Positions 36,005 to 44,555 of a stretch of DNA of 64,000 nucleotides are shown here, in pieces. Source of the stretch: Acidimicrobiaceae bacterium (lineage in GTDB: Bacteria; Actinomycetota; Acidimicrobiia; Acidimicrobiales; Ilumatobacteraceae); assembly GCA_003569125.1 (NCBI GenBank), contig BGOG01000001.1, positions 1 to 64,000 on the forward strand, read 5' to 3'. Position 1 is the stretch's first letter. Every line of letters starts with the position of its first letter. Position numbers and translations under genes: made by a program. The notes under the pieces were generated by a model. That model was not told the origin of the DNA and ran no database searches. It saw only the letters and a list, made by a program, of their open reading frames with translations.

Positions 36005-36780
36005 AAACCGTTCTACTTTGCGGAGGTTTCGGCACCAGAATCAGAGATGTCGCCGATGATATTCCAAAACCGTTGATCAAAGTAGGTGAGATGCCGATTT
36101 TGTGGCATCTAATGGGGTACTACGCAAATTTTGGATTCACTGAATTTATCTTGTGTCTGGGCTACAAGTCTGAGACGGTCGTTGATTTTTTTCGTAAACA
36201 AAACGGAGAGTTGTCGCAACTGCCGTCAAAACCCGAGTTGCCAAATATCCACGAATTCAAAGGTTTGATCAATGGCCATGACTGTGTAGTCACACTTGCT
36301 GACACTGGGCTCGAGGCAATGACTGGTGCTCGCCTGCGAAAAGTTCACAAACTAATCGGCGATTCAACTTTCATGCTCAGCTACGGTGACGGTTTGAGTG
36401 ATGTCGATCTTGGCAAACTCGTAAAGCATCATCAGCAGCACAAAAAGTTTTTGACGGTCACTGGTGTGCGACCACCAAGTCGTTTTGGCGAGTTGCAAGT
36501 AGATGACACAAATAATGTAATTGGTTTCAACGAAAAACCTCAGGCATCTGGCGGAAGAATCTCCGGTGGTTTTTTTGTGTGTGAACCAAAAGTTTTCGAT
36601 TATCTTGAACCACGCGAAGATCTTGTGTTCGAGAAAGAACCGATTCAAAAAATCGTGCATGAGTCACGAATGACGATGTATCCTCACGACGAGTTTTGGC
36701 AGTGCATGGATACCTATCGCGACTGGGAACTGCTAAATCAAATGTTCAAATCTGGGAAGGCGCCATGGGTTCGCTCTTAG
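36001..36780 (+). CDS. rfbF: glucose-1-phosphate cytidylyltransferase
   Basis: A 259-residue enzyme that makes CDP-glucose from CTP and glucose 1-phosphate. The N-terminal motif VLLCGGFGTRIRDVADDIPKPLIKVGEMPILWHLM is diagnostic for RfbF, and MLSYGDGLSDVD near residue 124, PPSRFGEL, FNEKPQ and the FWQCMDTYRD ending complete the family pattern. It overlaps the next gene, rfbG, by 16 bases. It begins the CDP-deoxyhexose block. Confidence 0.95.
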   Translation: MKTVLLCGGFGTRIRDVADDIPKPLIKVGEMPILWHLMGYYANFGFTEFILCLGYKSETVVDFFRKQNGELSQLPSKPELPNIHEFKGLINGHDCVVTLADTGLEAMTGARLRKVHKLIGDSTFMLSYGDGLSDVDLGKLVKHHQQHKKFLTVTGVRPPSRFGELQVDDTNNVIGFNEKPQASGGRISGGFFVCEPKVFDYLEPREDLVFEKEPIQKIVHESRMTMYPHDEFWQCMDTYRDWELLNQMFKSGKAPWVRS

Positions 36781-37841
36781 AAGCCGTTGCAAGTTTCAAA
36801 GGAAAGCGAATCGTGGTTACCGGCGATACCGGTTTCAAGGGATCTTGGCTCTCACTGTGGCTGCACCTCGCGGGCGCTGAAGTTTTTGGTTACGCATTGC
36901 CGGCCGAATCTGAGCAGAGTCACTTTGAGCAACTGGGTCTGACGAAACTTATAAACCACCAAGATGGCGATATCAGAGATTCTGAAAGTCTCAACAGTTT
37001 CATGAAATCATCAAAGCCAGAAATTATTTTTCATCTTGCAGCCCAAGCCTTGGTTCGTCGCTCATACGCAGACCCAAAAACTACCTACGACACAAATATC
37101 GGTGGCGCGGTCAACCTGATGGAAGCGGTAAAAATCACCGATTCGATTCATTCGCTGATTTTTGTTACATCCGACAAGTGTTATAAAAACAGAGAAATTC
37201 GAGATGGATACCGTGAAACCGATGAACTAGGTGGACGAGACCCATACAGTGCTTCAAAGGCAGCCGCCGAACTTGTTTTCTCTTCATTTTTTGATTCGTT
37301 TTTGGCATCACGAGAAAATTTTGGCGCAGCCACGGTTCGTGCAGGAAACGTAATCGGTGGGGGCGATTGGGCGCAAGATCGAATCATTCCAGATTGCATT
37401 CGTTCGCTTTCGACAAACCAGCCGATCGTGTTGCGATATCCGAATGCCACTCGACCATGGCAACACGTTCTTGAACCACTCTCTGGCTATGTTCAACTCG
37501 CCCACTACCTCGGCAAATCTCCGAAAGCATTCAACGGCGCCTGGAACTTTGGTCCAGATGAGTCAGATGCGCACAGCGTTAATGATGTCGCCAAACAAGC
37601 CATAAAAGTTTGGGGTTCTGGCGAAATAAAAATCGAGACACCTGCGACGCAGATGCATGAAGCCGGTCTTTTGCATCTGAATTGCGACAAAGCAAAACAA
37701 CAAATGAGTTGGAAACCCCGCTGGGATTTCTTACAAACAATGACAAACACGGTGTCTTGGTATCGCGAAGTCAATAATGGCAAATCAGTCAGAGAAATAA
37801 CCGAATCTCAAATCAACCTATATATGGAGAAACCAAAATGA
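36765..37841 (+). CDS. rfbG: CDP-glucose 4,6-dehydratase
   Basis: An extended SDR of 358 residues that converts CDP-glucose to CDP-4-keto-6-deoxyglucose. The NAD motif VVTGDTGFKGSWLSLWL is near residue 16, the VTSDKCYKN segment holds the catalytic Thr/Asp, and the YSASK pair is near residue 158. The RAGNVIGGGDWAQDRIIPDCIRS stretch is typical of RfbG. I chose the ATG at 36765, preceded by a gggaagg ribosome binding site inside the rfbF end; a start at 36696 would add 23 residues with no family match. It overlaps the next gene by four bases. Confidence 0.95.
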   Translation: MGSLLEAVASFKGKRIVVTGDTGFKGSWLSLWLHLAGAEVFGYALPAESEQSHFEQLGLTKLINHQDGDIRDSESLNSFMKSSKPEIIFHLAAQALVRRSYADPKTTYDTNIGGAVNLMEAVKITDSIHSLIFVTSDKCYKNREIRDGYRETDELGGRDPYSASKAAAELVFSSFFDSFLASRENFGAATVRAGNVIGGGDWAQDRIIPDCIRSLSTNQPIVLRYPNATRPWQHVLEPLSGYVQLAHYLGKSPKAFNGAWNFGPDESDAHSVNDVAKQAIKVWGSGEIKIETPATQMHEAGLLHLNCDKAKQQMSWKPRWDFLQTMTNTVSWYREVNNGKSVREITESQINLYMEKPK

Positions 37842-38287
37842 TCGATGGCGTAATTATTACACCTCTGTTGCAGATCGCAGATGAGCGAGGCAAGGTGATG
37901 CATATGTTGAAAAGCACCGACAAGGCTTTTCAATCTTTTGGCGAAATTTATTTCTCATGTGTATTTCCTGATGCGGTAAAAGCCTGGCACTTTCACGACA
38001 AAATGATTCTCAACTACGCGGTCCCACATGGACGAATTAAATTTGTTCTCTACGACGATCGACCCGAGAGCCCGACAAAAGGTGAAGTGCAAGAGTTATT
38101 TCTCGGTGAAGAGAACTATTGGCTGGTAACTGTTCCGCCAAAAGTGTGGAACGGCTTCAAAGGAATCGGCACGGAAATGGCAATAGTTGCGAATTGCGCC
38201 GGCATTCCACATGATCCGTCAGAAATACATCGACGCGAACCAACTGATCCACACTTCCCGTATAACTGGCAACTTGTTCATCGATGA
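37838..38287 (+). CDS. RmlC-like 3,5-epimerase (cupin)
   Basis: A 149-residue cupin of the dTDP-4-dehydrorhamnose 3,5-epimerase superfamily. The HFHDKMILNYAVPHGRIKFVLYD segment near residue 50 carries the likely active-site histidine, and VPPKVWNGFKGIG near residue 105 is characteristic. Positioned directly after CDP-glucose dehydratase and overlapping it by four bases, it probably epimerises C3 and/or C5 of CDP-4-keto-6-deoxyglucose. The substrate is inferred from order. Confidence 0.88.
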   Translation: MIDGVIITPLLQIADERGKVMHMLKSTDKAFQSFGEIYFSCVFPDAVKAWHFHDKMILNYAVPHGRIKFVLYDDRPESPTKGEVQELFLGEENYWLVTVPPKVWNGFKGIGTEMAIVANCAGIPHDPSEIHRREPTDPHFPYNWQLVHR

Positions 38288-39242
38288 CCAAGAATGTCCT
38301 ACTAACTGGCGGGTTCGGAACACTGGGTGGGCGGATATCGGCCGTTCTTTCAAAGACCTCCGAAATTAATTTACGATTGGCGACAAGACAAAATCGTCAA
38401 CCACCAAGTTGGGCGCCCAAAGCCGAGGTCTGTGTAATTGATTTTGAAATCAAAACTCGATCAAACAAATGCTTCGAGAAATTACACACGTGGTGCACCT
38501 TGCAGCACTAAACGATTACGAGTGCCGTGCAGAACCCGAAAAAGCACAATTAGTGAACGTCGAATACACCCGACGAATTGTCGAGCAAGCCTGCCAAAAT
38601 AGTGGGCTTAGATTTATTTATTTCTCGACGATTCAGGTCTATGGAAATAATTTGACCGCCGTTATTGACGAACAATCACCCACCATGCCTCAAGATGCTT
38701 ATTCAAAAACGCATCTTGATGCAGAAAAAATAGTTGAACAAGCACACAACGCACGACAGCTTGAAGGAGTCAGACTCAGATCTGCCAACGGCTTTGGCGC
38801 GCCAATGGCACACGACGCGAAAATCTGGCAGATTATCGCCAACGATCTTTGTCGACAGGCGGTTGAAACCAAAAAATTGACGCTCAAATCACACGGATTG
38901 CAGTTTCGCAATTTTGTTCCATTTACCGATGTTTGCGCGACGGTAGACCATTCGCTACAGATGCCCACGCAACAAATTGCCGATGGGCTATTCAATTTGG
39001 GTGGCAGAAAGTCGCTTCAGATTATTCAAATGGCAGAGATCATCGCAGCGCGATGCGCTGTAGTTTTGGGTTTTAGACCGAATATAGAAAAACCCGATGA
39101 GACCCCCGATTCTGTGCCACCTTCGTTTGAATATAGTTCAGACAAACTTCTCTCAACCGGCCTGGTTTTGAATAGTGACATCGAAAAAGAAATAGATTCG
39201 TTGCTGCAAAGTTGCAAAACCTGGTTTAAGTTCAAAAATTAA
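38284..39242 (+). CDS. NAD-dependent epimerase/reductase, broken by one indel
   Basis: An extended SDR that would reduce the 4-keto group to finish the CDP-6-deoxyhexose. The first frame has VLLTGGFGTLGGRI; it fails near 38452-38457, where one base is missing, and the second frame continues with THVVHLAALND, IYFSTIQVYGN, DAYSKTHLDAE and LRSANGFG. With the base restored it is 319 residues. The active-site motif is Tyr-Ser-Lys-Thr-His, so the usual lysine four residues after tyrosine is His; this may be a family variant. The start overlaps the cupin gene by four bases. Confidence 0.82.
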
Positions 39243-39243
39243 C

Positions 39244-40203
39244 ATGGCCACGAAACCTTATGTCTCGGTGGTTATCCCGACTTACAATCATGCAAAGTTG
39301 TTGAAAAAAGCTCTTGACTCGGTTTTGGCGCAGACTTTTCAAGACTGGGAAGCCATCGTCATCAATAATTTTTCAACCGATAACACGATTGAAGTCGTAG
39401 ATTCTTTTGCCGACCGACGAATCAAGATTTTTAATTTCAGTAATAGCGGCGTAATCGCGGCTTCGCGCAATCATGGTCTGAGAGAAGCAACCGGAGACTT
39501 CGTTGCTTTTTTGGATTCAGACGACATTTGGTACTCAGACAAGCTTCAAAAATGTGTTGAGCACGCCTCTGCGGGTAATCAATTCGTTTGCCATGGCGAA
39601 CTTTGGATCAACAGTGATTTGACTCAACGACAGGTGATGTACGGACCGGCTTCGAACGCAACCTACAAGCGTCTTTTATATCGGGGTAACTGCATCTCGA
39701 CTTCAACAACTTTTATCGCCAGATCGTTACTAAGTTCAGTTGACGGCTTCGACGAAAATCCAGAATTCATTACAACCGAGGATTATGACCTTTGGTTGCG
39801 CCTCGCAGCCAAGAATCCACGAACCGTTTTTATCCCCGAGATACTGGGTGAGTTTCATCGACTTGCAGAAAGTGCGAGTAGCAGTGTCTTGAGAAATTTC
39901 AACGCAGAACTAGCAGTTTTAAAAACACACTTTGCCACACAACCTCGCACAATTTTAAACAGGCTTCGCATGCGCCATCGGTATGCAATTGCTCACTACG
40001 GTGCCGCCAGGCAAATGACGACTCAACCAGTTCAGGCGATTCGATTATTTGCCCAAGCATTTAGGCTCTCTCCATTATTTTTGAAAAACTATCTCGGCGC
40101 AATGATTGCGCTGTGCCGAATGATCACCGCCAAAAAACCCACCGACCTAAAAAAATCTATCAAGCACGATGATTCAAAACCTGAAGGGCTTAAAGCCAAG
40201 TGA
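39244..40203 (+). CDS. family 2 glycosyltransferase
   Basis: A 319-residue GT-A enzyme. VSVVIPTYNHAKLLKKALDSVLAQ starts at residue 7, VAFLDSDDIWYSDKL near residue 94 is the metal/donor motif, and ITTEDYDLWLRLA near residue 175 is the third conserved region. The C-terminal 80 residues are basic and helical and might lie on the membrane. It begins one base after the epimerase stop, so it may use that CDP-deoxyhexose as donor. Acceptor unknown. Confidence 0.9.
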   Translation: MATKPYVSVVIPTYNHAKLLKKALDSVLAQTFQDWEAIVINNFSTDNTIEVVDSFADRRIKIFNFSNSGVIAASRNHGLREATGDFVAFLDSDDIWYSDKLQKCVEHASAGNQFVCHGELWINSDLTQRQVMYGPASNATYKRLLYRGNCISTSTTFIARSLLSSVDGFDENPEFITTEDYDLWLRLAAKNPRTVFIPEILGEFHRLAESASSSVLRNFNAELAVLKTHFATQPRTILNRLRMRHRYAIAHYGAARQMTTQPVQAIRLFAQAFRLSPLFLKNYLGAMIALCRMITAKKPTDLKKSIKHDDSKPEGLKAK

Positions 40204-40988
40204 ATCTTTTGAAATATCGAGTCGCTCAATTTGTCAGTGCCGCTAATTTGGTTTCTAGGCGCGACAAGCAAAATTCGCGACGGGTCTTGATGTATCACTC
40301 GGTCGTAAAAAATACTGATTTGGCGATGCAGAAATCCGATATTTATGCAATTTCTGAGACCTACTTCAATAGTCATGTAAATGTTTTGGCTCGACAAAAC
40401 AACTCGGCCCCCGACAAAGTCGTCTCACTCGAAGACTCGTACTCGGCTGGTGTTTCGATCACTTTTGATGACGGCTATAAAGACACCTTGACAATTGCTG
40501 CACCACTTCTGTGCAAAAACAATCTTTCTTTTCACGTGTTCGTTACACCGGCAAATGTGATCTCTGGTGACGGTAAATATTTATCTGAAGCCGAATTGAC
40601 AACCCTTAGCAAACTACCTGGCGTCACGATCGGCGCCCATGGGTTCTCGCATCGACACCTGAACAGTCTGCACGAAACCGAAATCATCGAAGAATTGACG
40701 TCAAGCAAACAGTGGCTCGAGAACTTGACTCAAAAAGCAGTAACAACAATGAGCTATCCGCACGGCGCATTCAATTCTCAAGTCAAGGAAATTGCCTCTT
40801 CTGTCGGATACCTCTACGCCGCAACAAGCAGTTGGGGTCGCTACCAAGTCGGCACGGAACCTCTCGAGATTCCAAGAATTGATGTCTGGAATCTAGACAA
40901 TCAAAAAGCCCTCAAACAAAAATTGAACGGGCAATGGGACTGGATCGGAAAGTCATTGTCACCACTTCAAGAAACAAGCAAACAATGA
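40200..40988 (+). CDS. polysaccharide deacetylase family protein
   Basis: A carbohydrate esterase 4 (NodB-type) protein of 262 residues that removes acetyl groups from N-acetylated sugars. VSITFDDGYKDTLTIA near residue 86 gives the base and metal aspartates, GAHGFSHRHLNSL near residue 143 the two metal histidines, and MSYPHGAFN near residue 182 the next motif. No secretion signal is evident, so it may act on a lipid-linked intermediate in the cytoplasm. GTG start overlaps the preceding stop. Confidence 0.9.
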   Translation: MNLLKYRVAQFVSAANLVSRRDKQNSRRVLMYHSVVKNTDLAMQKSDIYAISETYFNSHVNVLARQNNSAPDKVVSLEDSYSAGVSITFDDGYKDTLTIAAPLLCKNNLSFHVFVTPANVISGDGKYLSEAELTTLSKLPGVTIGAHGFSHRHLNSLHETEIIEELTSSKQWLENLTQKAVTTMSYPHGAFNSQVKEIASSVGYLYAATSSWGRYQVGTEPLEIPRIDVWNLDNQKALKQKLNGQWDWIGKSLSPLQETSKQ

Positions 40989-42070
40989 CTATCTTCATTT
41001 TTCAAGCCGTGCTCTTGGGTGCCGTGATGATTCTGTTTGCCAGACGCTCTAACCGTTACGACCTTTATCTCTCGTTGTTTGCGGTCGTTTGGACTTTCGC
41101 GGTAATCGTAATTCGAATTATTTATGGCGTCGATCACGCGGCTTTCTATTCAAGCGACCAAGGCACTCAGATCGTTCTGCTGAACCAGTTCATTGATGAA
41201 GGAGTTTCTTTATCTCTGGACAGAATAATTGGCGGTCGTTACATCATCGTTGCACCAGTTTGGCTTCTGAACACGATCGGATTCGACGCATTGTTGGCTT
41301 TCAAATTCTTCCAGGCGCTCTCCCTTCTCTTCACTTACAGGGTCTGTTCTGACTTCATCCGCAGTCAAGAAGTACGACTCAAGTTATGGCACGTGGTTTT
41401 ATTTTCTGGTCCACTTTTTATTTTTTTATCGACGCTTGGTCTTCGAGACTTGCAAATAGTTTTGTGTGTTTCATATTTTTACTTGGGACGAGTGCCGTTG
41501 CTGCGGTTCGTCGCTCTGGGAGTCTCGGCTTTGCTTCGCCCTCACTTGACAGTCGCCCTAATTTTTGCATGGCTGGTCGGTCAGTGGCTGAAACGGCATC
41601 CATTAAAACAAACACCTGTTGCGCTTATCGCAATTACTGTTGCAGTTTTTGTCGCAGGTGGTTTTGGTTTCGCACTAGGCGGTTTCTTCAAATATAAAAA
41701 TAACTATGTTTCACCAAAACTTTTTACACAAGCGGCATGGTGGAGATTTTTCGCCAATCTTCTCGGATTGCAGTTTCTGACTTTCGGAAGAGACGTCGTA
41801 AAACTGACCGTGCCACAGTTGCTGGCCCTGAGATTATTTTTCGTCGACACTTTCATGATTCCGATTTTATTTATCGTCACATTGTTGAACAATAAACTCG
41901 CTTATTCTGCGCTCAGAATCGAAGTGTTCGTCGCGTTTGTATTTTTTCTTGGTTTGGTTTCGCAAACAAACTTCAATTCGTCACGCCAGAACCTGCCGTT
42001 TCTTTCAATAATGGGTGTTCTCGCGCTCTTGGGTATCTTGCAATCAAGAAAACTAGATGCTGAGAATTAG
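40985..42070 (+). CDS. polytopic membrane protein, candidate glycan polymerase
   Basis: A 361-residue protein with roughly nine or ten membrane helices (for example residues 1-17, 30-48, 95-112, 132-152, 160-180, 207-232, 270-285, 297-315 and 325-355). The GLRDLQIVL segment after a long hydrophobic stretch, and the Arg-Pro-His (LLRPHLTV) motif, resemble the pattern of EpsG/Wzy-type polymerases. No other polymerase candidate is in the cluster. The ATG overlaps the deacetylase stop. A flippase cannot be excluded, though the helix count is low for Wzx. Confidence 0.55.
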   Translation: MTIFIFQAVLLGAVMILFARRSNRYDLYLSLFAVVWTFAVIVIRIIYGVDHAAFYSSDQGTQIVLLNQFIDEGVSLSLDRIIGGRYIIVAPVWLLNTIGFDALLAFKFFQALSLLFTYRVCSDFIRSQEVRLKLWHVVLFSGPLFIFLSTLGLRDLQIVLCVSYFYLGRVPLLRFVALGVSALLRPHLTVALIFAWLVGQWLKRHPLKQTPVALIAITVAVFVAGGFGFALGGFFKYKNNYVSPKLFTQAAWWRFFANLLGLQFLTFGRDVVKLTVPQLLALRLFFVDTFMIPILFIVTLLNNKLAYSALRIEVFVAFVFFLGLVSQTNFNSSRQNLPFLSIMGVLALLGILQSRKLDAEN

Positions 42071-42093
42071 CAGAGAGTTTGTCGACCAAATAA

Positions 42094-42122
42094 TCGTCAA
42101 AGATAAGCGCAGCGTTTATGAT
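42094..42122 (+). promoter_or_regulatory. possible sigma-70-type promoter
   Basis: TCGTCA at 42094-42099 and TATGAT at 42117-42122 are spaced by 17 bases, within the 66-base gap before the epimerase gene starting at 42137. Transcription would begin a few bases before the ATG, giving a nearly leaderless mRNA. Weak -35 box; by eye only. Confidence 0.35.
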
Positions 42123-42136
42123 TCATTTGTAACAAT

Positions 42137-43048
42137 ATGAAAATCCTCGTAACTGGCGCAACCGGCTTCATTGGCACACAGATGGTGCCGAAACTCAAGC
42201 AATCGCATGATGTGCAGATTCTTGATGCGCGACAAGTCAGTGACGCAAACTCAAAGTGGCACCAAGCGGTCGATGAATGCGATGTACTTGTTCATTTGGC
42301 TGCACGAGCACATGTGACCAGTGATGGTTCGAACTCTCAACACGACCTATACCGCACCACGAACTCGCTGTTGACCACACAACTTTCAAATCGATTATCG
42401 CTGGGCAACAACAAACATTTTATTTTCATGAGCACGGCGAAAGTACTGGGTGGTTCGACCAAGAAAGATGAACCGTTCAGAAACACCGATCCGCTCAAAG
42501 CGACAGATCCTTACTCAAGTTCAAAAGGAGAAGCGGAGCAAGAATTACAGAACCTCTGCGGTCGAACCAGTCTCAAATACACAATTATCAGACCACCACT
42601 CGTCTACGGTCCGGGTGTAAAAGCGAACTTTCTGTCGATGATGAAATGGGTCAATGACCAACGAATTCTGCCGCTGGCGAATACTCAAAACCTGCGAAGT
42701 TTCGTGGGCATCAGAAATCTCGTCAGTCTGATCGAAACTTGCGTTACAAACAGCAGTGCACAGAATCAAATACTGCATGTTTCGGACAACCACGACTTAT
42801 CGACTACCGAGTTACTTAAGATTTTGGCCGAAGTAATGGGTAAAAAATCTCGTCTTGTTTCGTTTCCGCGTCTGGTTTTGCGCATGGCTAGCCAAGCAAT
42901 CGGCAAACCCAGAATCTATGAACAACTTTGTGGTTCATTTCAGGTGGATATTTCACGAACATGTGAGTTGCTGAAATGGTCGCCGCCCTTCACGGTCAAA
43001 CAAGAACTCGAGCAAACAGTCACATGGTTTAACTCGAAGTCGAAATGA
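42137..43048 (+). CDS. NAD-dependent sugar epimerase/reductase (WbpV-like)
   Basis: An extended SDR of 303 residues with VTGATGFIGTQMV at residues 5-17, LVHLAARAHV near residue 53, MSTAKVLG, and the YSSSK catalytic pair near residue 128. The PPLVYGPGVKANFLSMMKWV stretch and its pairing with the following WecA-type gene resemble WbpV/WbpL pairs, where the SDR makes UDP-D-FucNAc or UDP-QuiNAc for the initiating transferase. It overlaps that gene by four bases. Confidence 0.85.
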   Translation: MKILVTGATGFIGTQMVPKLKQSHDVQILDARQVSDANSKWHQAVDECDVLVHLAARAHVTSDGSNSQHDLYRTTNSLLTTQLSNRLSLGNNKHFIFMSTAKVLGGSTKKDEPFRNTDPLKATDPYSSSKGEAEQELQNLCGRTSLKYTIIRPPLVYGPGVKANFLSMMKWVNDQRILPLANTQNLRSFVGIRNLVSLIETCVTNSSAQNQILHVSDNHDLSTTELLKILAEVMGKKSRLVSFPRLVLRMASQAIGKPRIYEQLCGSFQVDISRTCELLKWSPPFTVKQELEQTVTWFNSKSK

Positions 43049-44058
43049 TATTTCTAATTGTCATTGCGACAATCACCATAAGTTTTGGACTGACACACCT
43101 GGTGCGCAAAATCGCGATCACTCGCAACAAATTCGATATTCCAAACGAGCGTAGTTCACACAAAAATCCGACACCGCGCGGAGGGGGAGTCGCCGTAGTT
43201 GCCGCATTCGTGTTTGGCTTGCTGGCACTTCTGATTCGACGCGATATCGATGCAGAATCTTTTTACGCAATAGTTTTACCCGGGGCACTCGTGGCAATCA
43301 TCGGATATCTGGACGACCTAGGTCGTGTCACCGCCGCGCGCTTACGACTGATCGGTCATTTCGTCGCCGCTCTGATCGCAATTTATATTTTGGGTGGTTT
43401 GCCACCGATGCCGTTGTTTTCGGCAACTCTTGATATCGGACTCGTTGGCAACATAATTGCCGTTTTGTTTCTTGTCTGGATGTTAAATCTGTTTAATTTC
43501 ATGGACGGGATCGATTCAATCACCGGAATCGAGGCTTTGACTAGTTGTCTGATTTTGACGATTTTTTTGATCAACAAATCCGATACCGAGTTGTGGCGGG
43601 TTCCCGCACTGTTGTGCGCGGCCGTCATCGGTTTTTTATATTTCAATTGGCCACCAGCCAAAATATTTCTGGGAGATATCGGTAGCGGTTTTATCGGCTT
43701 TACAATCGGCACAATTTCATTGGTCATTGCCAAGTCACAACCACTAATCACTTGGGCGGTGATTATTTTGCTTGGTGTATTCATAGTTGATGCAACTGTG
43801 ACTTTGATTCGCCGCGTTTATGACAAACAACAAATCTCGGCGGCGCACAGATCGCATGCATTTCAACACCTGGCAAACAACGCTGACCGACACCTAAAAG
43901 TTTCGTTATCGATCGCCGCAGTAAATATTTTTTGGCTGGCACCAATCGCTTGGCTGGTTGTTGACCAGCAATTACAACCAATCGTCGGCGTCAGTATCGC
44001 CTACGTGCCACTTGTAGTTTTGGCTATTTATTTCAAAGCCGGCAAAACAGCTAGTTAG
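43045..44058 (+). CDS. WecA/WbpL-type undecaprenyl-phosphate sugar-1-phosphate transferase
   Basis: A 337-residue polytopic membrane enzyme of the MraY/WecA family that starts glycan assembly by moving an N-acetylaminosugar-1-phosphate onto undecaprenyl phosphate. About ten membrane helices, the IPNERSSHKNPTPRGGG loop near residue 32, IGYLDDLG, LNLFNFMDGIDSITG near residue 148 with the magnesium aspartates, and FLGDIGSGFIG near residue 208 are present. It is the last gene of the glycan cluster and is coupled to the SDR. Confidence 0.92.
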   Translation: MIFLIVIATITISFGLTHLVRKIAITRNKFDIPNERSSHKNPTPRGGGVAVVAAFVFGLLALLIRRDIDAESFYAIVLPGALVAIIGYLDDLGRVTAARLRLIGHFVAALIAIYILGGLPPMPLFSATLDIGLVGNIIAVLFLVWMLNLFNFMDGIDSITGIEALTSCLILTIFLINKSDTELWRVPALLCAAVIGFLYFNWPPAKIFLGDIGSGFIGFTIGTISLVIAKSQPLITWAVIILLGVFIVDATVTLIRRVYDKQQISAAHRSHAFQHLANNADRHLKVSLSIAAVNIFWLAPIAWLVVDQQLQPIVGVSIAYVPLVVLAIYFKAGKTAS

Positions 44059-44093
44059 TTTTTGCGAGTTAGTTTTTACGAGTCAGTTTTACG
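44053..44093. repeat. tandem 14-bp repeat at a convergent junction
   Basis: Units of 14, 14 and 13 bases starting agttagttttt (third copy agtcagtttt) span 44053-44093. They cover the stop of the WecA-type gene and the last codons and stop of the opposite oxidoreductase gene. Confidence 0.85.
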
Positions 44094-44518
44094 AGTGGTA
44101 TTCGACGATCGGTCTTCACTTGGTAGTTCGCGAAATCTGGCCAAATTGCGACCATTACATCCCATATTTTTTGACGATGTGCAAGATTTTTGTCGTCTTC
44201 ACCATATGTCGTAGCGGTGCAAGTGAAAATTTCGGCACCGACCTGCACGGTTACTTCGGGCGCTAAAACTAGATTCTCGTACCAAAGTGGATTAGTCGGA
44301 CTGCCACCTTTTGACGCCACGATTACATAATCTTGCTCGTCTCGACCGTAAATCAACGCCGTCCTGCGACCAAAGCCAGATTTTCTACCTGTCGTGGTCA
44401 ACAACAGAGTTGGTACTCCCCGCCAAATGTGACCTTCGGTTCCGTTACTTTCAACATAAGTTTTGATGTGCTCGGCGACAAAACCAGTAGGGCTGTCGAT
44501 AATTTCAGATCTTGACAT
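44069..44518 (-). CDS. deazaflavin (F420)-dependent nitroreductase-family protein
   Basis: A 149-residue split-barrel protein of the Ddn/PNPOx-like family characteristic of actinobacteria that use coenzyme F420. The signatures LLLTTTGRKSGFGRRTALIYGRD near residue 45 and VIVASKGGSPTNPLWYENL near residue 70 are diagnostic. I chose the ATG at 44518 (MSRSEI), because the upstream extension lacks family similarity and would overlap the divergent rmuC start. Substrate unknown. Confidence 0.9.
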   Translation of the reverse strand: MSRSEIIDSPTGFVAEHIKTYVESNGTEGHIWRGVPTLLLTTTGRKSGFGRRTALIYGRDEQDYVIVASKGGSPTNPLWYENLVLAPEVTVQVGAEIFTCTATTYGEDDKNLAHRQKIWDVMVAIWPDFANYQVKTDRRIPLVKLTRKN

Positions 44519-44555
44519 ACGGCCAATACTAACTACACCCCCGTGCCACACTGTG

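Noticed and set aside
16197-44058. Transposon or integrase marking a genomic island
   Set aside because: No transposase, integrase, flanking direct repeats or tRNA attachment duplication was recognised, despite the lower GC impression of parts of the cluster.
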